DNA of 64,000 nt from Streptococcus cristatus AS 1.3089 (GTDB lineage Bacteria; Bacillota; Bacilli; Lactobacillales; Streptococcaceae): positions 1,590,213 through 1,654,212 of the forward strand of contig NC_021175.1 of the NCBI RefSeq assembly GCF_000385925.1, written 5' to 3'. The notes beneath the pieces are model-generated. The model did no database searches. It saw only the letters and a list, made by a program, of their open reading frames with translations, and was not told the DNA's origin. Shown piece by piece: positions 7,418 through 17,457 of the stretch (position 1 is the stretch's first letter; each line of letters opens with the position of its first letter). A program made the position numbers and the translations under genes.

Positions 7418-9848
7418 ATACATTGAAAACAATCTCGTCTGGAATAAAGACGGGGAATGTTATGCTTACTATGAGCTTGTTCCTTACAATTACTCATTTC
7501 TAAGTCCAGAACAGAAAATACAAGTGCATGATTCTTTCAGACAGCTTATCGCACAAAATCGTGATGGCAAAATTCATGCTTTACAAATCAGTACAGAATC
7601 CAGCATACGTTCTGCACAAGAGCGTTCCAAAAATGAAGTCACTGGCAAGCTCAAAGCGGTTGCCTATGACAAAATCGACCAACAGACAGACGCTTTAATA
7701 TCCATGATTGGCGAAAATCAAGTGAACTACCGTTTCTTTATCGGCTTTAAGTTGCTTCTCAACGATCAGGAGTTTTCTATGAAAAGTCTTACCGTTGAAG
7801 CAAAAAATGCTTTGTCTGATTTTGTCTATGATGTGAACCATAAGCTGATGGGCGATTTTGTTAGTATGAGTAATGATGAAATCCTGCGTTTTCAGAAGAT
7901 GGAAAAGCTCTTAGAAAATAAAATCTCTCGTCGTTTCAAAATCCGCAGGTTAGATAAGGACGACTTCGGCTATCTGATTGAACACCTTTACGGACAGACA
8001 GGCACTGCCTATGAAGAGTATGAGTACCATCTATCAAAGAAAAAGCTGGATAATGAAACGCTGATTAAATACTATGACTTGATTAAGCCTACTCGCTGTT
8101 TGGTGGAAGAAAAACAGCGATATTTGAAAATCCAGCAGGAAGATGAAACCGTCTATGTAGCTTACTTTACCATTAACAGCATTGTCGGAGAACTGGACTT
8201 CCCGTCCTCTGAAATCTTCTACTACCAGCAACAGCAATTTACATTCCCGATTGATACGTCAATGAATGTGGAAATTGTAGCGAATCGTAAAGCCCTATCT
8301 ACTGTCCGCAATAAAAAGAAAGAACTGAAAGACTTGGATAACCACGCTTGGCAAAGTGATAATGAAACCAGCTCCAATGTGGCGGAAGCTCTGGAAAGTG
8401 TGAATGAGCTGGAAACCAATTTAGACCAAAGCAAGGAATCTATGTACAAGCTGTCTTATGTGGTAAGGGTATCAGCAAATGATCTTGACGAACTCAAACG
8501 TCGTTGTAATGAAGTGAAAGATTTTTATGACGATTTAAGCGTAAAACTGGTACGACCATTTGGGGATATGCTCGGCTTACATGAAGAATTTTTACCTGCC
8601 AGCAAGCGTTATATGAATGATTATATTCAATACGTGACCTCTGATTTCCTCGCTGGTTTAGGTTTTGGTGCTACTCAAATGCTGGGGGAAAATGAGGGGA
8701 TTTATGTTGGCTACAGCTTAGATACTGGACGCAATGTCTATCTGAAACCTGCTCTTGCCAGTCAAGGGGTTAAGGGTTCAGTAACCAATGCGTTAGCGTC
8801 GGCTTTTGTTGGTTCGCTGGGTGGTGGTAAATCCTTTGCGAATAACCTTATCGTCTATTATGCGGTGCTTTATGGGGCACAAGCAGTGATTGTAGACCCA
8901 AAAGCAGAACGTGGCAGATGGAAAGAAACCTTGCCAGAGATTTCCCATGAAATCAATATCGTCACTCTGACTTCTGATGAGAAAAACAAAGGCTTACTTG
9001 ACCCTTATGTGATTATGAAAAATCCCAAAGATTCTGAATCACTGGCTATTGATATTCTGACATTCCTTACGGGGATTTCCTCTCGTGATGGGGAACGCTT
9101 CCCAATCCTTAGAAAAGCCATTCGTGCAGTAACCAATAGTGAAGTACGAGGGTTGATGAAAGTGATTGAGGAATTACGGGTTGAGAATACGCCACTAAGT
9201 ACCAGTATAGCCGACCATATCGAAAGTTTTACAGACTATGACTTTGCACATTTATTATTCAGTAATGGTTATGTGGAGCAGTCTATCAGCTTAGAAAAAC
9301 AACTGAACATTATACAGGTTGCGGACTTGGTACTTCCCGACAAGGAAACTTCCTTTGAGGAATATACCACTATGGAGCTTTTATCCGTTGCTATGCTGAT
9401 TGTCATTAGTACCTTTGCTTTAGACTTTATCCATACAGACCGAAGCATTTTCAAGATTGTAGATTTAGACGAAGCATGGAGCTTTTTACAGGTAGCACAA
9501 GGAAAAACACTATCTATGAAGCTGGTTCGGGCTGGTCGTGCTATGAACGCTGGGGTATATTTCGTGACCCAAAATACAGACGACCTCTTAGATGAAAAAC
9601 TGAAAAATAACCTCGGCTTAAAATTTGCATTTCGTTCCACTGACCTTAACGAGATTAAAAAGACCTTAGCCTTTTTTGGTGTAGACCCAGAGGACGAAAA
9701 CAATCAGAAGCGATTGCGTGATTTGGAAAACGGGCAATGCCTTATCAGTGATTTATATGGTCGTGTCGGTGTGATACAGTTCCACCCTGTATTTGAAGAA
9801 CTGCTCCATGCCTTTGATACCAGACCACCTGTGCGAAAAGAGGTGTAA
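7401..9848 (+). CDS. VirB4-like conjugative ATPase (Orf16, TcpF/ConE type)
   Basis: An 815-aa ATPase from ATG 7401 (MAYPIKYIENN), the usual start; upstream in-frame codons lie inside orf17. Walker A GSLGGGKS is near residue 471 and Walker B IVDLDEAW near residue 686. The family powers assembly of the type IV secretion machine and is essential for Tn916 transfer. The large N-terminal part has no further motif I can name. It is followed after two bases by the GTG start of orf15. No disruption is seen. Confidence 0.95.
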   Translation: MAYPIKYIENNLVWNKDGECYAYYELVPYNYSFLSPEQKIQVHDSFRQLIAQNRDGKIHALQISTESSIRSAQERSKNEVTGKLKAVAYDKIDQQTDALISMIGENQVNYRFFIGFKLLLNDQEFSMKSLTVEAKNALSDFVYDVNHKLMGDFVSMSNDEILRFQKMEKLLENKISRRFKIRRLDKDDFGYLIEHLYGQTGTAYEEYEYHLSKKKLDNETLIKYYDLIKPTRCLVEEKQRYLKIQQEDETVYVAYFTINSIVGELDFPSSEIFYYQQQQFTFPIDTSMNVEIVANRKALSTVRNKKKELKDLDNHAWQSDNETSSNVAEALESVNELETNLDQSKESMYKLSYVVRVSANDLDELKRRCNEVKDFYDDLSVKLVRPFGDMLGLHEEFLPASKRYMNDYIQYVTSDFLAGLGFGATQMLGENEGIYVGYSLDTGRNVYLKPALASQGVKGSVTNALASAFVGSLGGGKSFANNLIVYYAVLYGAQAVIVDPKAERGRWKETLPEISHEINIVTLTSDEKNKGLLDPYVIMKNPKDSESLAIDILTFLTGISSRDGERFPILRKAIRAVTNSEVRGLMKVIEELRVENTPLSTSIADHIESFTDYDFAHLLFSNGYVEQSISLEKQLNIIQVADLVLPDKETSFEEYTTMELLSVAMLIVISTFALDFIHTDRSIFKIVDLDEAWSFLQVAQGKTLSMKLVRAGRAMNAGVYFVTQNTDDLLDEKLKNNLGLKFAFRSTDLNEIKKTLAFFGVDPEDENNQKRLRDLENGQCLISDLYGRVGVIQFHPVFEELLHAFDTRPPVRKEV

Positions 9849-9850
9849 AT

Positions 9851-12028
9851 GTGAAACCATCAATAGTAAACAGAATAAAATCAAACTGGACGCTGAAACG
9901 TCTAGGTAAAGTGGCAATGACAGTGGCTTTCACACTTGTGATTGCCATTTTTCTTTTAGCCATGCTGGGAACGGTGGTTCAAGCTGCGGGCTTGGTAGAT
10001 GATACGGTCAATGTGGCAAATGAATACAGCCGATACCCACTTGAAAACTATCAACTGGATTTTTATGTGGATAATAGCTGGGGCTGGCTTCCGTGGAACT
10101 GGTCGGACGGGATTGGAAAACAGGTCATGTATGGACTATATGCCATTACCAATTTTATTTGGACAATCAGTTTGTATGTTTCCAATGCGACAGGTTACTT
10201 AGTACAGGAAGCCTATTCCTTAGACTTCATTTCCGCTACAGCAGATTCCATTGGTAAGAATATGCAGACCTTAGCTGGTGTGAGTGCAAACGGATTTTCA
10301 ACAGAGGGTTTCTATGTTGGATTCCTCTTACTCTTGATTTTGGTTCTTGGGGTTTATGTTGCCTATACGGGACTGATAAAGAGAGAAACCACAAAGGCAA
10401 TTCATGCCATTATGAATTTTGTGCTGGTGTTTATCCTATCGGCTTCCTTTATTGCCTACGCTCCCGACTACATTAAAAAAATCAATGACTTTTCATCAGA
10501 CATCAGTAATGCCAGTTTATCACTTGGCACGAAGATTGTCATGCCCCATTCCGATAGTCAAGGCAAGGACAGCGTGGACTTAATCAGAGATAGCCTGTTT
10601 TCCATACAGGTTCAGCAACCGTGGCTACTGCTTCAATACAACAGTTCAGACATTGAAAGTATCGGTATTGACCGTGTGGAAAGCCTGCTCTCCACCAGCC
10701 CAGATTCCAACAATGGCGAAGACAGAGAAAAAATTGTTGCGGAAGAAATTGAAGACAGAAGCAATACCAATCTAACCATTACAAAGACCATTAACCGTTT
10801 AGGTACAGTCTTCTTCCTATTTGTCTTCAATATTGGGATTTCCATATTTGTATTCCTATTAACAGGAATCATGATTTTCTCGCAGGTACTTTTTATCATC
10901 TATGCTATGTTTCTGCCTGTGAGCTTTATTTTAAGCATGATTCCATCATTTGATGGTATGTCAAAACGAGCCATAACAAAGCTCTTTAATACCATTTTGA
11001 CACGAGCTGGAATCACATTGATTATTACGACAGCATTTAGTATTTCAACCATGCTCTATACCTTATCGGCTGGTTATCCGTTCTTTTTGATTGCTTTTCT
11101 ACAGATTGTGACCTTTGCAGGAATCTACTTCAAGCTGGGCGATTTAATGAGTATGTTTTCTCTACAGAGTAACGATTCTCAAAGTGTGGGAAGTCGTGTG
11201 ATGAGAAAACCTCGTATGCTTATGCACGCTCACATGCACCGTCTACAGCGGAAACTTGGACGTTCCATGACTACTCTAGGGGCTGGGTCTGCCATTGTTA
11301 CAGGTAAAAAAGGACAGTCGGGTTCGGGGAGTTCTGCAAGGACACAAGCAGATCACTCCCGACCAGACGGAAAGGAAAAATCAACACTTGGAAAACGTAT
11401 CGGTCAAACCATCGGTACAGTAGCTGATACCAAAGACAGAATGGTAGACACTGCTAGTGGTTTGAAAGAACAGGTTAAAGATTTGCCGACCAATGCAAGA
11501 TATGCAGTATATCAAGGAAAATCCAAAGTAAAAGAGAATGTCCGTGATTTAACCAGTAGTATTTCTCAAACCAAAGCGGACAGAGCCAGTGGACGCAAGG
11601 AACAGCAGGAACAAAGGCGAAAAACCATTGCGAAGCGTCGCTCTGAAATGGAACAGGTCAAACAGAAAAAACAGCCTGCTTCTTCTGTTCATGAAAGACC
11701 GACTACAAGACAAGAACAATATCATGATGAACAGACCTCAAAACAGTCTAATATTCAGACTTCATATAAGGAATCTCAACAAGCCAAACAAGAGCGTCCA
11801 GCAGTTAAGTCCGATTTTTCAAGTCCAAAAGTGGAACGCCAAGGCAATACCGTTCAAGAAAAAACCGTTCAAAAGCCAGCAACTTCAACCACTACAGCAG
11901 ATAGAACTTCACAACGTCCAATCACAAAAGAACGTCCGTCTACTGTTCAAAGAGTACCACTACAAAATACAAGAAGTAGACCACCAATCAAAACCGCCAC
12001 CATTAAGAAAGTCGGTAAGAAACCATGA
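9851..12028 (+). CDS. Polytopic VirB6-like transfer protein (Orf15)
   Basis: Starts with GTG 9851. A hydrophobic segment near residues 19-39 is followed by several membrane helices up to about residue 440. The tail of roughly 280 residues is Lys/Gln/Arg/Ser/Thr-rich and probably cytoplasmic and disordered. This layout is that of the VirB6/TrbL-like channel protein of Tn916 (TcpH-type). It overlaps orf14 by four bases (ATGA), so the two are translationally coupled. Confidence 0.92.
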   Translation: MKPSIVNRIKSNWTLKRLGKVAMTVAFTLVIAIFLLAMLGTVVQAAGLVDDTVNVANEYSRYPLENYQLDFYVDNSWGWLPWNWSDGIGKQVMYGLYAITNFIWTISLYVSNATGYLVQEAYSLDFISATADSIGKNMQTLAGVSANGFSTEGFYVGFLLLLILVLGVYVAYTGLIKRETTKAIHAIMNFVLVFILSASFIAYAPDYIKKINDFSSDISNASLSLGTKIVMPHSDSQGKDSVDLIRDSLFSIQVQQPWLLLQYNSSDIESIGIDRVESLLSTSPDSNNGEDREKIVAEEIEDRSNTNLTITKTINRLGTVFFLFVFNIGISIFVFLLTGIMIFSQVLFIIYAMFLPVSFILSMIPSFDGMSKRAITKLFNTILTRAGITLIITTAFSISTMLYTLSAGYPFFLIAFLQIVTFAGIYFKLGDLMSMFSLQSNDSQSVGSRVMRKPRMLMHAHMHRLQRKLGRSMTTLGAGSAIVTGKKGQSGSGSSARTQADHSRPDGKEKSTLGKRIGQTIGTVADTKDRMVDTASGLKEQVKDLPTNARYAVYQGKSKVKENVRDLTSSISQTKADRASGRKEQQEQRRKTIAKRRSEMEQVKQKKQPASSVHERPTTRQEQYHDEQTSKQSNIQTSYKESQQAKQERPAVKSDFSSPKVERQGNTVQEKTVQKPATSTTTADRTSQRPITKERPSTVQRVPLQNTRSRPPIKTATIKKVGKKP

Positions 12029-13026
12029 AGTTGAAAACTTTAGTGATTGGTGGTTCTGGATTATTCTTGATGGTCTTCTCACTGCTTCTGTTTGTTGCCA
12101 TTTTATTTTCAGATGAACAGGACAGCGGAATTTCCAATATTCATTATGGAGGTGTGAATGTTTCCGCAGAAGTGCTGGCTCATAAGCCTATGGTAGAAAA
12201 ATATGCCAAAGAATATGGCGTTGAAGAATATGTCAACATACTTCTTGCGATTATACAGGTGGAATCGGGCGGTACTGCGGAAGATGTTATGCAGTCCTCG
12301 GAATCCCTCGGTCTTCCACCTAATTCATTGAGTACAGAAGAATCCATTAAGCAAGGTGTGAAGTATTTCAGTGAATTATTAGCCAGTAGCGAAAGGCTCA
12401 GTGTAGATTTAGAATCGGTTATCCAGTCCTACAATTATGGTGGTGGTTTCTTAGGGTATGTGGCTAATCGTGGAAATAAATATACCTTTGAACTGGCTCA
12501 AAGTTTCTCAAAAGAGTATTCAGGTGGCGAAAAAGTGTCTTACCCCAATCCCATAGCCATACCTATCAATGGGGGCTGGCGATACAACTATGGCAATATG
12601 TTTTATGTGCAACTGGTAACGCAGTATCTTGTCACAACAGAGTTTGATGATGATACGGTACAAGCCATCATGGACGAAGCACTGAAATATGAGGGCTGGC
12701 GATACGTTTACGGTGGAGCTTCCCCGACTACTTCTTTTGATTGTAGCGGACTGACACAATGGACGTATGGAAAAGCTGGAATTAACTTACCACGAACCGC
12801 ACAACAGCAATATGATGTGACCCAGCATATCCCACTATCGGAAGCACAAGCTGGCGATTTGGTTTTCTTTCATTCTACCTATAACGCTGGCTCTTATATT
12901 ACTCATGTTGGGATATACCTTGGCAATAACCGTATGTTTCATGCAGGCGACCCAATCGGTTATGCCGACTTAACAAGCCCCTACTGGCAACAGCATTTAG
13001 TGGGAGCAGGACGAATCAAACAATGA
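12025..13026 (+). CDS. Bifunctional cell-wall hydrolase (Orf14; lytic transglycosylase-like plus NlpC/P60)
   Basis: A 333-aa protein with an N-terminal membrane anchor (residues 8-30). A lysozyme/transglycosylase-like domain follows (about 55-165, with IIQVESGG). The C-terminal NlpC/P60 peptidase has the catalytic Cys in FDCSGLTQW and His in THVGIYLGNN. Such enzymes locally open peptidoglycan for the conjugation channel. It overlaps orf15 and orf13 by four bases each. All catalytic motifs are present. Confidence 0.95.
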   Translation: MKLKTLVIGGSGLFLMVFSLLLFVAILFSDEQDSGISNIHYGGVNVSAEVLAHKPMVEKYAKEYGVEEYVNILLAIIQVESGGTAEDVMQSSESLGLPPNSLSTEESIKQGVKYFSELLASSERLSVDLESVIQSYNYGGGFLGYVANRGNKYTFELAQSFSKEYSGGEKVSYPNPIAIPINGGWRYNYGNMFYVQLVTQYLVTTEFDDDTVQAIMDEALKYEGWRYVYGGASPTTSFDCSGLTQWTYGKAGINLPRTAQQQYDVTQHIPLSEAQAGDLVFFHSTYNAGSYITHVGIYLGNNRMFHAGDPIGYADLTSPYWQQHLVGAGRIKQ

Positions 13027-13958
13027 GAAAGGAAGATTTAATGATGAAATTTAGAAAAAATCAGAATAAAGAAAAACAGATACCAAAGGAAAAGAAACCT
13101 CGTGTCTACTATAAGGTCAATCCTCATAAAAAGGTTGTGATTGCCTTGTGGGTACTTTTAGGGCTTAGTTTCAGCTTTGCGATATTCAAGCACTTTACAG
13201 CTATAGATACTCATACTATTCACGAAACAACTATCATAGAAAAGGAATACGTTGATACTCATCATGTAGAAAATTTTGTAGAGAACTTTGCGAAAGTCTA
13301 CTATTCATGGGAGCAATCCGATAAGTCCATTGATAATCGAATGGAAAGTCTAAAAGGCTATCTGACAGATGAACTTCAAGCTCTCAATGTTGATACAGTA
13401 CGCAAAGATATTCCTGTATCGTCTTCTGTAAGAGGATTTCAGATATGGACGGTAGAGCCAACTGGCGACAATGAGTTTAATGTAACCTACAGTGTAGACC
13501 AGCTCATTACAGAGGGAGAAAATACAAAGACCGTCCACTCTGCTTATATAGTGAGTGTCTATGTAGATGGTTCTGGAAATATGGTACTGGTTAAGAATCC
13601 GACCATTACCAACATACCTAAGAAATCAAGTTATAAACCAAAAGCCATTGAAAGTGAGGGGACGGTTGATTCCATTACAACCAATGAAATCAATGAGTTT
13701 TTAACGACGTTCTTCAAGCTCTATCCTACAGCGACAGCCAGTGAACTTTCCTACTATGTGAATGACGGGATATTAAAACCAATCGGAAAAGAGTACATCT
13801 TTCAAGAACTGGTAAATCCTATTCACAATCGTAAGGATAATCAAGTCACGGTATCGCTGACAGTGGAGTATATCGACCAGCAGACCAAAGCAACGCAGGT
13901 ATCTCAATTTGATTTGGTACTTGAAAAGAACGGGAGTAATTGGAAGATTATAGAATAA
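13023..13958 (+). CDS. VirB8-like transfer protein (Orf13, TcpC)
   Basis: A 311-aa protein with a basic cytoplasmic N-terminus, one membrane helix around residues 40-57 and a long extracellular part of two NTF2-like units, as in TcpC/ConC. The start at 13023 overlaps the orf14 stop. A second ATG pair at 13041 follows GGAAGAT and may be the main one. It is the last gene of the transfer operon before the tet(M) regulatory region. Confidence 0.92.
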   Translation: MRKEDLMMKFRKNQNKEKQIPKEKKPRVYYKVNPHKKVVIALWVLLGLSFSFAIFKHFTAIDTHTIHETTIIEKEYVDTHHVENFVENFAKVYYSWEQSDKSIDNRMESLKGYLTDELQALNVDTVRKDIPVSSSVRGFQIWTVEPTGDNEFNVTYSVDQLITEGENTKTVHSAYIVSVYVDGSGNMVLVKNPTITNIPKKSSYKPKAIESEGTVDSITTNEINEFLTTFFKLYPTATASELSYYVNDGILKPIGKEYIFQELVNPIHNRKDNQVTVSLTVEYIDQQTKATQVSQFDLVLEKNGSNWKIIE

Positions 13959-14027
13959 CAAATATTGGTACATTATTACAGCTATTTTGTAATCACGTAC
14001 TCTCTTTGATAAAAAATTGGAGATTCC

Positions 14028-14056
14028 TTTACAAATATGCTCTTACGTGCTATTAT
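14028..14056 (+). promoter_or_regulatory. tet(M) promoter
   Basis: TTTACA (14028..14033) and TATTAT (14051..14056) are separated by 17 bases, matching the known promoter position upstream of the tet(M) leader. Confidence 0.8.
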
Positions 14057-14087
14057 TTAAGTATCTATTTAAAAGGAGTTAATAAAT

Positions 14088-14111
14088 ATGCGGCAAGGTA
14101 TTCTTAAATAA
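14088..14111 (+). CDS. Seven-codon ORF (MRQGILK) in the tet(M) leader
   Basis: AAAAGGAG precedes ATG 14088. The ORF ends inside the left arm of the GGTATTCTTAAA / TTTAAGAATACC inverted repeat, so its translation could affect folding of the leader RNA. This function is inference. Confidence 0.5.
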   Translation: MRQGILK

Positions 14112-14194
14112 ACTGTCAATTTGATAGTGGGAACAAATAATTGGATGTCCTTTTTTAGGAGGGCTTAGTTTTTTGTACCCAGTTTAAGAATACC
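14097..14194 (+). promoter_or_regulatory. First inverted repeat of the tet(M) attenuator
   Basis: GGTATTCTTAAA (14097..14108) pairs with TTTAAGAATACC (14183..14194), with extra AACTG/CAGTT pairing inside. The loop holds TCCTTTTTTAGGAGGG-type sequence. It forms the upstream part of the transcriptional attenuation region known for tet(M). Confidence 0.65.
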
Positions 14195-14232
14195 TTTATC
14201 ATGTGATTCTAAAGTATCCGGAGAATATCTGT

Positions 14233-14349
14233 ATGCTTTGTATGCCTATGGTTATGCATAAAAATCCCAGTGATAAGAGTATTCATCACTGGAGATTTTT
14301 ATGCCCTTTTGGGCTTTTGAATGGAGGAAAATCACATGAAAATTATTAA
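14233..14349 (+). CDS. tet(M) leader peptide orf12, frameshifted variant of 38 codons
   Basis: It begins [16 protein letters not shown] as in Tn916 orf12. As I remember it, the canonical peptide has 28 residues and ends shortly before the tet(M) SD. Here TGGAGATTTTT stands where TGGGATTTTT is expected, so one extra A shifts the frame after codon 20. The frame then runs past the tet(M) start codon (14336) and stops at 14347..14349. The same base leaves a bulge in the terminator stem AAAAATCCCAGTGAT / ATCACTGGaGATTTTT (14259..14300). Possible effects are changed attenuation or coupling to tet(M) translation. Confidence 0.7.
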   Translation: MLCMPMVMHKNPSDKSIHHWRFLCPFGLLNGGKSHENY

Positions 14350-16255
14350 TATTGGAGTTTTAGCTCATGTTGATGCGGGAAAAACTACCTTAACAGAAAG
14401 CTTATTATATAACAGTGGAGCGATTACAGAATTAGGAAGCGTGGACAGAGGTACAACGAAAACGGATAATACGCTTTTAGAACGTCAGAGAGGAATTACA
14501 ATTCAGACGGCGATAACCTCTTTTCAGTGGAAAAATACTAAGATAAACATCATAGACACGCCAGGACATATGGATTTTTTAGCAGAAGTATATCGTTCAT
14601 TATCAGTATTAGATGGGGCAATTCTACTGATTTCTGCAAAAGATGGCGTACAAGCACAAACTCGTATATTGTTTCATGCACTTAGGAAAATAGGTATTCC
14701 CACAATCTTTTTTATCAATAAGATTGACCAAAATGGAATTGATTTATCAACGGTTTATCAGGATATTAAAGAGAAACTTTCTGCGGAAATTGTAATCAAA
14801 CAGAAGGTAGAACTGCATCCTAATATGCGTGTAATGAACTTTACCGAATCTGAACAATGGGATATGGTAATAGAAGGAAATGATTACCTTTTGGAGAAAT
14901 ATACGTCTGGGAAATTATTGGAAGCATTAGAACTCGAACAAGAGGAAAGCATAAGATTTCATAATTGTTCCCTGTTCCCTGTTTATCACGGAAGTGCAAA
15001 AAACAATATAGGGATTGATAACCTTATAGAAGTGATTACGAATAAATTTTATTCATCAACACATCGAGGTCAGTCTGAACTTTGCGGAAAAGTTTTCAAA
15101 ATTGAGTATTCGGAAAAAAGACAGCGTCTTGCATATATACGTCTTTATAGTGGCGTACTGCATTTGCGAGATTCGGTTAGAATATCGGAAAAGGAAAAAA
15201 TAAAAATTACAGAAATGTATACTTCAATAAATGGTGAATTATGTAAAATCGATAAGGCTTATTCCGGGGAAATTGTTATTTTGCAGAATGAGTTTTTGAA
15301 GTTAAATAGTGTTCTTGGAGATACAAAGCTATTGCCACAGAGAGAGAGAATTGAAAATCCCCTCCCTCTGCTGCAAACGACTGTTGAACCGAGCAAACCT
15401 CAACAAAGGGAAATGTTACTTGATGCACTTTTAGAAATCTCCGACAGTGACCCGCTTCTGCGATATTATGTGGATTCTGCGACACATGAAATCATACTTT
15501 CTTTCTTAGGGAAAGTACAAATGGAAGTGACTTGTGCTCTGCTGCAAGAAAAGTATCATGTGGAGATAGAAATAAAAGAGCCTACAGTCATTTATATGGA
15601 AAGACCGTTAAAAAAAGCAGAGTATACCATTCACATCGAAGTTCCACCGAATCCTTTCTGGGCTTCCATTGGTCTATCTGTAGCACCGCTTCCATTAGGG
15701 AGCGGAGTACAGTATGAGAGCTCGGTTTCTCTTGGATACTTAAATCAATCGTTTCAAAATGCAGTTATGGAGGGGATACGCTATGGCTGTGAACAAGGAT
15801 TGTATGGTTGGAATGTGACGGACTGTAAAATCTGTTTTAAGTATGGCTTATACTATAGCCCTGTTAGTACCCCAGCAGATTTTCGGATGCTTGCTCCTAT
15901 TGTATTGGAACAAGTCTTAAAAAAAGCTGGAACAGAATTGTTAGAGCCATATCTTAGTTTTAAAATTTATGCGCCACAGGAATATCTTTCACGAGCATAC
16001 AACGATGCTCCTAAATATTGTGCGAACATCGTAGACACTCAATTGAAAAATAATGAGGTCATTCTTAGTGGAGAAATCCCTGCTCGGTGTATTCAAGAAT
16101 ATCGTAGTGATTTAACTTTCTTTACAAATGGACGTAGTGTTTGTTTAACAGAGTTAAAAGGGTACCATGTTACTACCGGTGAACCTGTTTGCCAGCCCCG
16201 TCGTCCAAATAGTCGGATAGATAAAGTACGATATATGTTCAATAAAATAACTTAG
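14336..16255 (+). CDS. tetM: Tetracycline resistance ribosomal protection protein Tet(M)
   Basis: The full 639-aa EF-G-like GTPase that removes tetracycline from the ribosome. G1 is AHVDAGKT, G2/switch includes RGIT, G3 is DTPGHMDF and G4 is NKID, followed by the EF-G-like domains. ATG 14336 with GGAGGAAA upstream is the standard start; an in-frame ATG at 14321 overlaps the SD and is not used. No truncation. Regulation is by the upstream attenuator and leader peptide, which here carries an unusual indel. Confidence 0.99.
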   Translation: MKIINIGVLAHVDAGKTTLTESLLYNSGAITELGSVDRGTTKTDNTLLERQRGITIQTAITSFQWKNTKINIIDTPGHMDFLAEVYRSLSVLDGAILLISAKDGVQAQTRILFHALRKIGIPTIFFINKIDQNGIDLSTVYQDIKEKLSAEIVIKQKVELHPNMRVMNFTESEQWDMVIEGNDYLLEKYTSGKLLEALELEQEESIRFHNCSLFPVYHGSAKNNIGIDNLIEVITNKFYSSTHRGQSELCGKVFKIEYSEKRQRLAYIRLYSGVLHLRDSVRISEKEKIKITEMYTSINGELCKIDKAYSGEIVILQNEFLKLNSVLGDTKLLPQRERIENPLPLLQTTVEPSKPQQREMLLDALLEISDSDPLLRYYVDSATHEIILSFLGKVQMEVTCALLQEKYHVEIEIKEPTVIYMERPLKKAEYTIHIEVPPNPFWASIGLSVAPLPLGSGVQYESSVSLGYLNQSFQNAVMEGIRYGCEQGLYGWNVTDCKICFKYGLYYSPVSTPADFRMLAPIVLEQVLKKAGTELLEPYLSFKIYAPQEYLSRAYNDAPKYCANIVDTQLKNNEVILSGEIPARCIQEYRSDLTFFTNGRSVCLTELKGYHVTTGEPVCQPRRPNSRIDKVRYMFNKIT

Positions 16256-16355
16256 TGTATTTTATGTTGTTATATAAATATGGTTTCTTGTTAAATAAGA
16301 TGAAATATTTTTTAATAAAGATTTGAATTAAAGTGTAAAGGAGGAGATAGTTATT

Positions 16356-16541
16356 ATAAACTACAAGTGGATATTGTGTCCTGTATGTGGAAATAAAACA
16401 CGATTAAAGATAAGGGAAGATACTGAATTAAAAAAATTCCCCCTCTATTGTCCGAAATGCAGACAAGAAAATTTAATTGAAATAAAGCAGTTCAAAGTAA
16501 CTGTGATTACAGAGCCAGACGCAAAGACGCAGAGCCGATAA
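16356..16541 (+). CDS. Cysteine-rich KTR-domain protein (Tn916 Orf6)
   Basis: About 61 residues with two CPxC-type pairs (CPVC near residue 8, CPKC near residue 33) spaced like a zinc ribbon, and the NKTRLKIRED motif of the Cys-rich KTR family. AAAGGAGGAG lies upstream, but no ATG, GTG or TTG occurs between it and the conserved start of the protein. The best initiation codon is ATA 16356 or ATT 16353. Function unknown. It lies between tet(M) and a strong terminator. Confidence 0.65.
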   Translation: MNYKWILCPVCGNKTRLKIREDTELKKFPLYCPKCRQENLIEIKQFKVTVITEPDAKTQSR

Positions 16542-16577
16542 AATGAGATTAATACAATCTCATTTTATCGGCTCTTT
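16531..16577. terminator. Strong bidirectional terminator after orf6
   Basis: A long perfect stem GAGCCGATAAAATGAGATT / AATCTCATTTTATCGGCTC with a 5-base loop, followed by TTT. It separates convergent tet(M)-orf6 and orf9 transcription. Confidence 0.9.
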
Positions 16578-16600
16578 CCGTTATGTATGGATTCTTTTAA

Positions 16601-16954
16601 TTAGTCTTCGATGTTTCTTGCTTCGTTGATACCGCTGGCTAAAGATTCCATTAAGGATAGTTCTTTGTCTGTAAAGCTATCCATGTATTTCTCTATCTGT
16701 AATCGTCGGGTGCTTTTTACCAAGTTATTAGCAGGTAAGAAAAATTCATCAACGGAAACATGAAGTAACGATACAAGGTCATAAAGAACTTGTATGCTGG
16801 GGTGTTGCCCTTTATTTTCAATATTAGTTAAGTACCGTGGGTCAATTTCAATCAATGCTCCCACTTGTTCACGAGTTAAACCTCGTTTCAATCGAGCTTC
16901 TTTAATGGCTAAACCAAAGGCTCTAAAATCATATTTATCTTCTTTTTTACGCAT
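16601..16954 (-). CDS. XRE-family transcriptional regulator (Orf9)
   Basis: A 117-aa protein with an N-terminal HTH_3 domain ([16 protein letters not shown]...[13 protein letters not shown], about residues 17-62). It is the only gene of the transposon core on the minus strand. In Tn916 it is considered a repressor or anti-activator of orf7, part of the tetracycline-responsive switch for xis/int and transfer. It is convergent to orf6 and divergent from orf7. Confidence 0.9.
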   Translation of the reverse strand: MRKKEDKYDFRAFGLAIKEARLKRGLTREQVGALIEIDPRYLTNIENKGQHPSIQVLYDLVSLLHVSVDEFFLPANNLVKSTRRLQIEKYMDSFTDKELSLMESLASGINEARNIED

Positions 16955-17457
16955 AGTAGACCACCTCTATACATTTTATTGTTCCTACTGAATTAAAAAC
17001 AGGTATAGAAAAACGTGTTATATGGTTTATAGGTTTATATTTAATAAAAAGCACTACTAAACGCCAATAAAAAAACCGTTATATGGTAGTGCTATTTACG
17101 CTGTTAAAATATTGTATATTACTTCCAAATGGCGGTTTGTTGGAGGTCAACGTCGCCATGAAGTACATCATATACAATAAATTTCCTTACATTGGGTTCT
17201 TGTCAAAAAAAGTCGTCTATCTGCAATAGATAAGTACGTCCACCAATGTGGTTTTATAAATCATATAGATAGAATAACAGAAGCATGTAAACAGAGAAAT
17301 AAATCTGTTTATATGCTTTTTTGGCTATTCAGAACTTTTTTACAAAGTTTATTTATCAGTAATGCAACAAATCCCCCTTTCACATTGGGACTAAGAGTGA
17401 AAGGAGATAAACGAGCAAGGCTCACTTCCTTTCCTAGACAGAAAGGGGGTGAGAAAC
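16955..17457. other. Regulatory intergenic region orf9-orf7
   Basis: About 500 bases without a convincing gene. It holds inverted repeats AGCACTAC / GTAGTGCT (about 17050..17094) and ATGGCG / CGCCAT (about 17130..17160). A 62-codon plus-strand frame at 17313..17501 may be the ORF historically called orf10, but it overlaps orf7 and has no clear start signal. This is the expected place for the orf9 and orf7 promoters. Confidence 0.5.
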
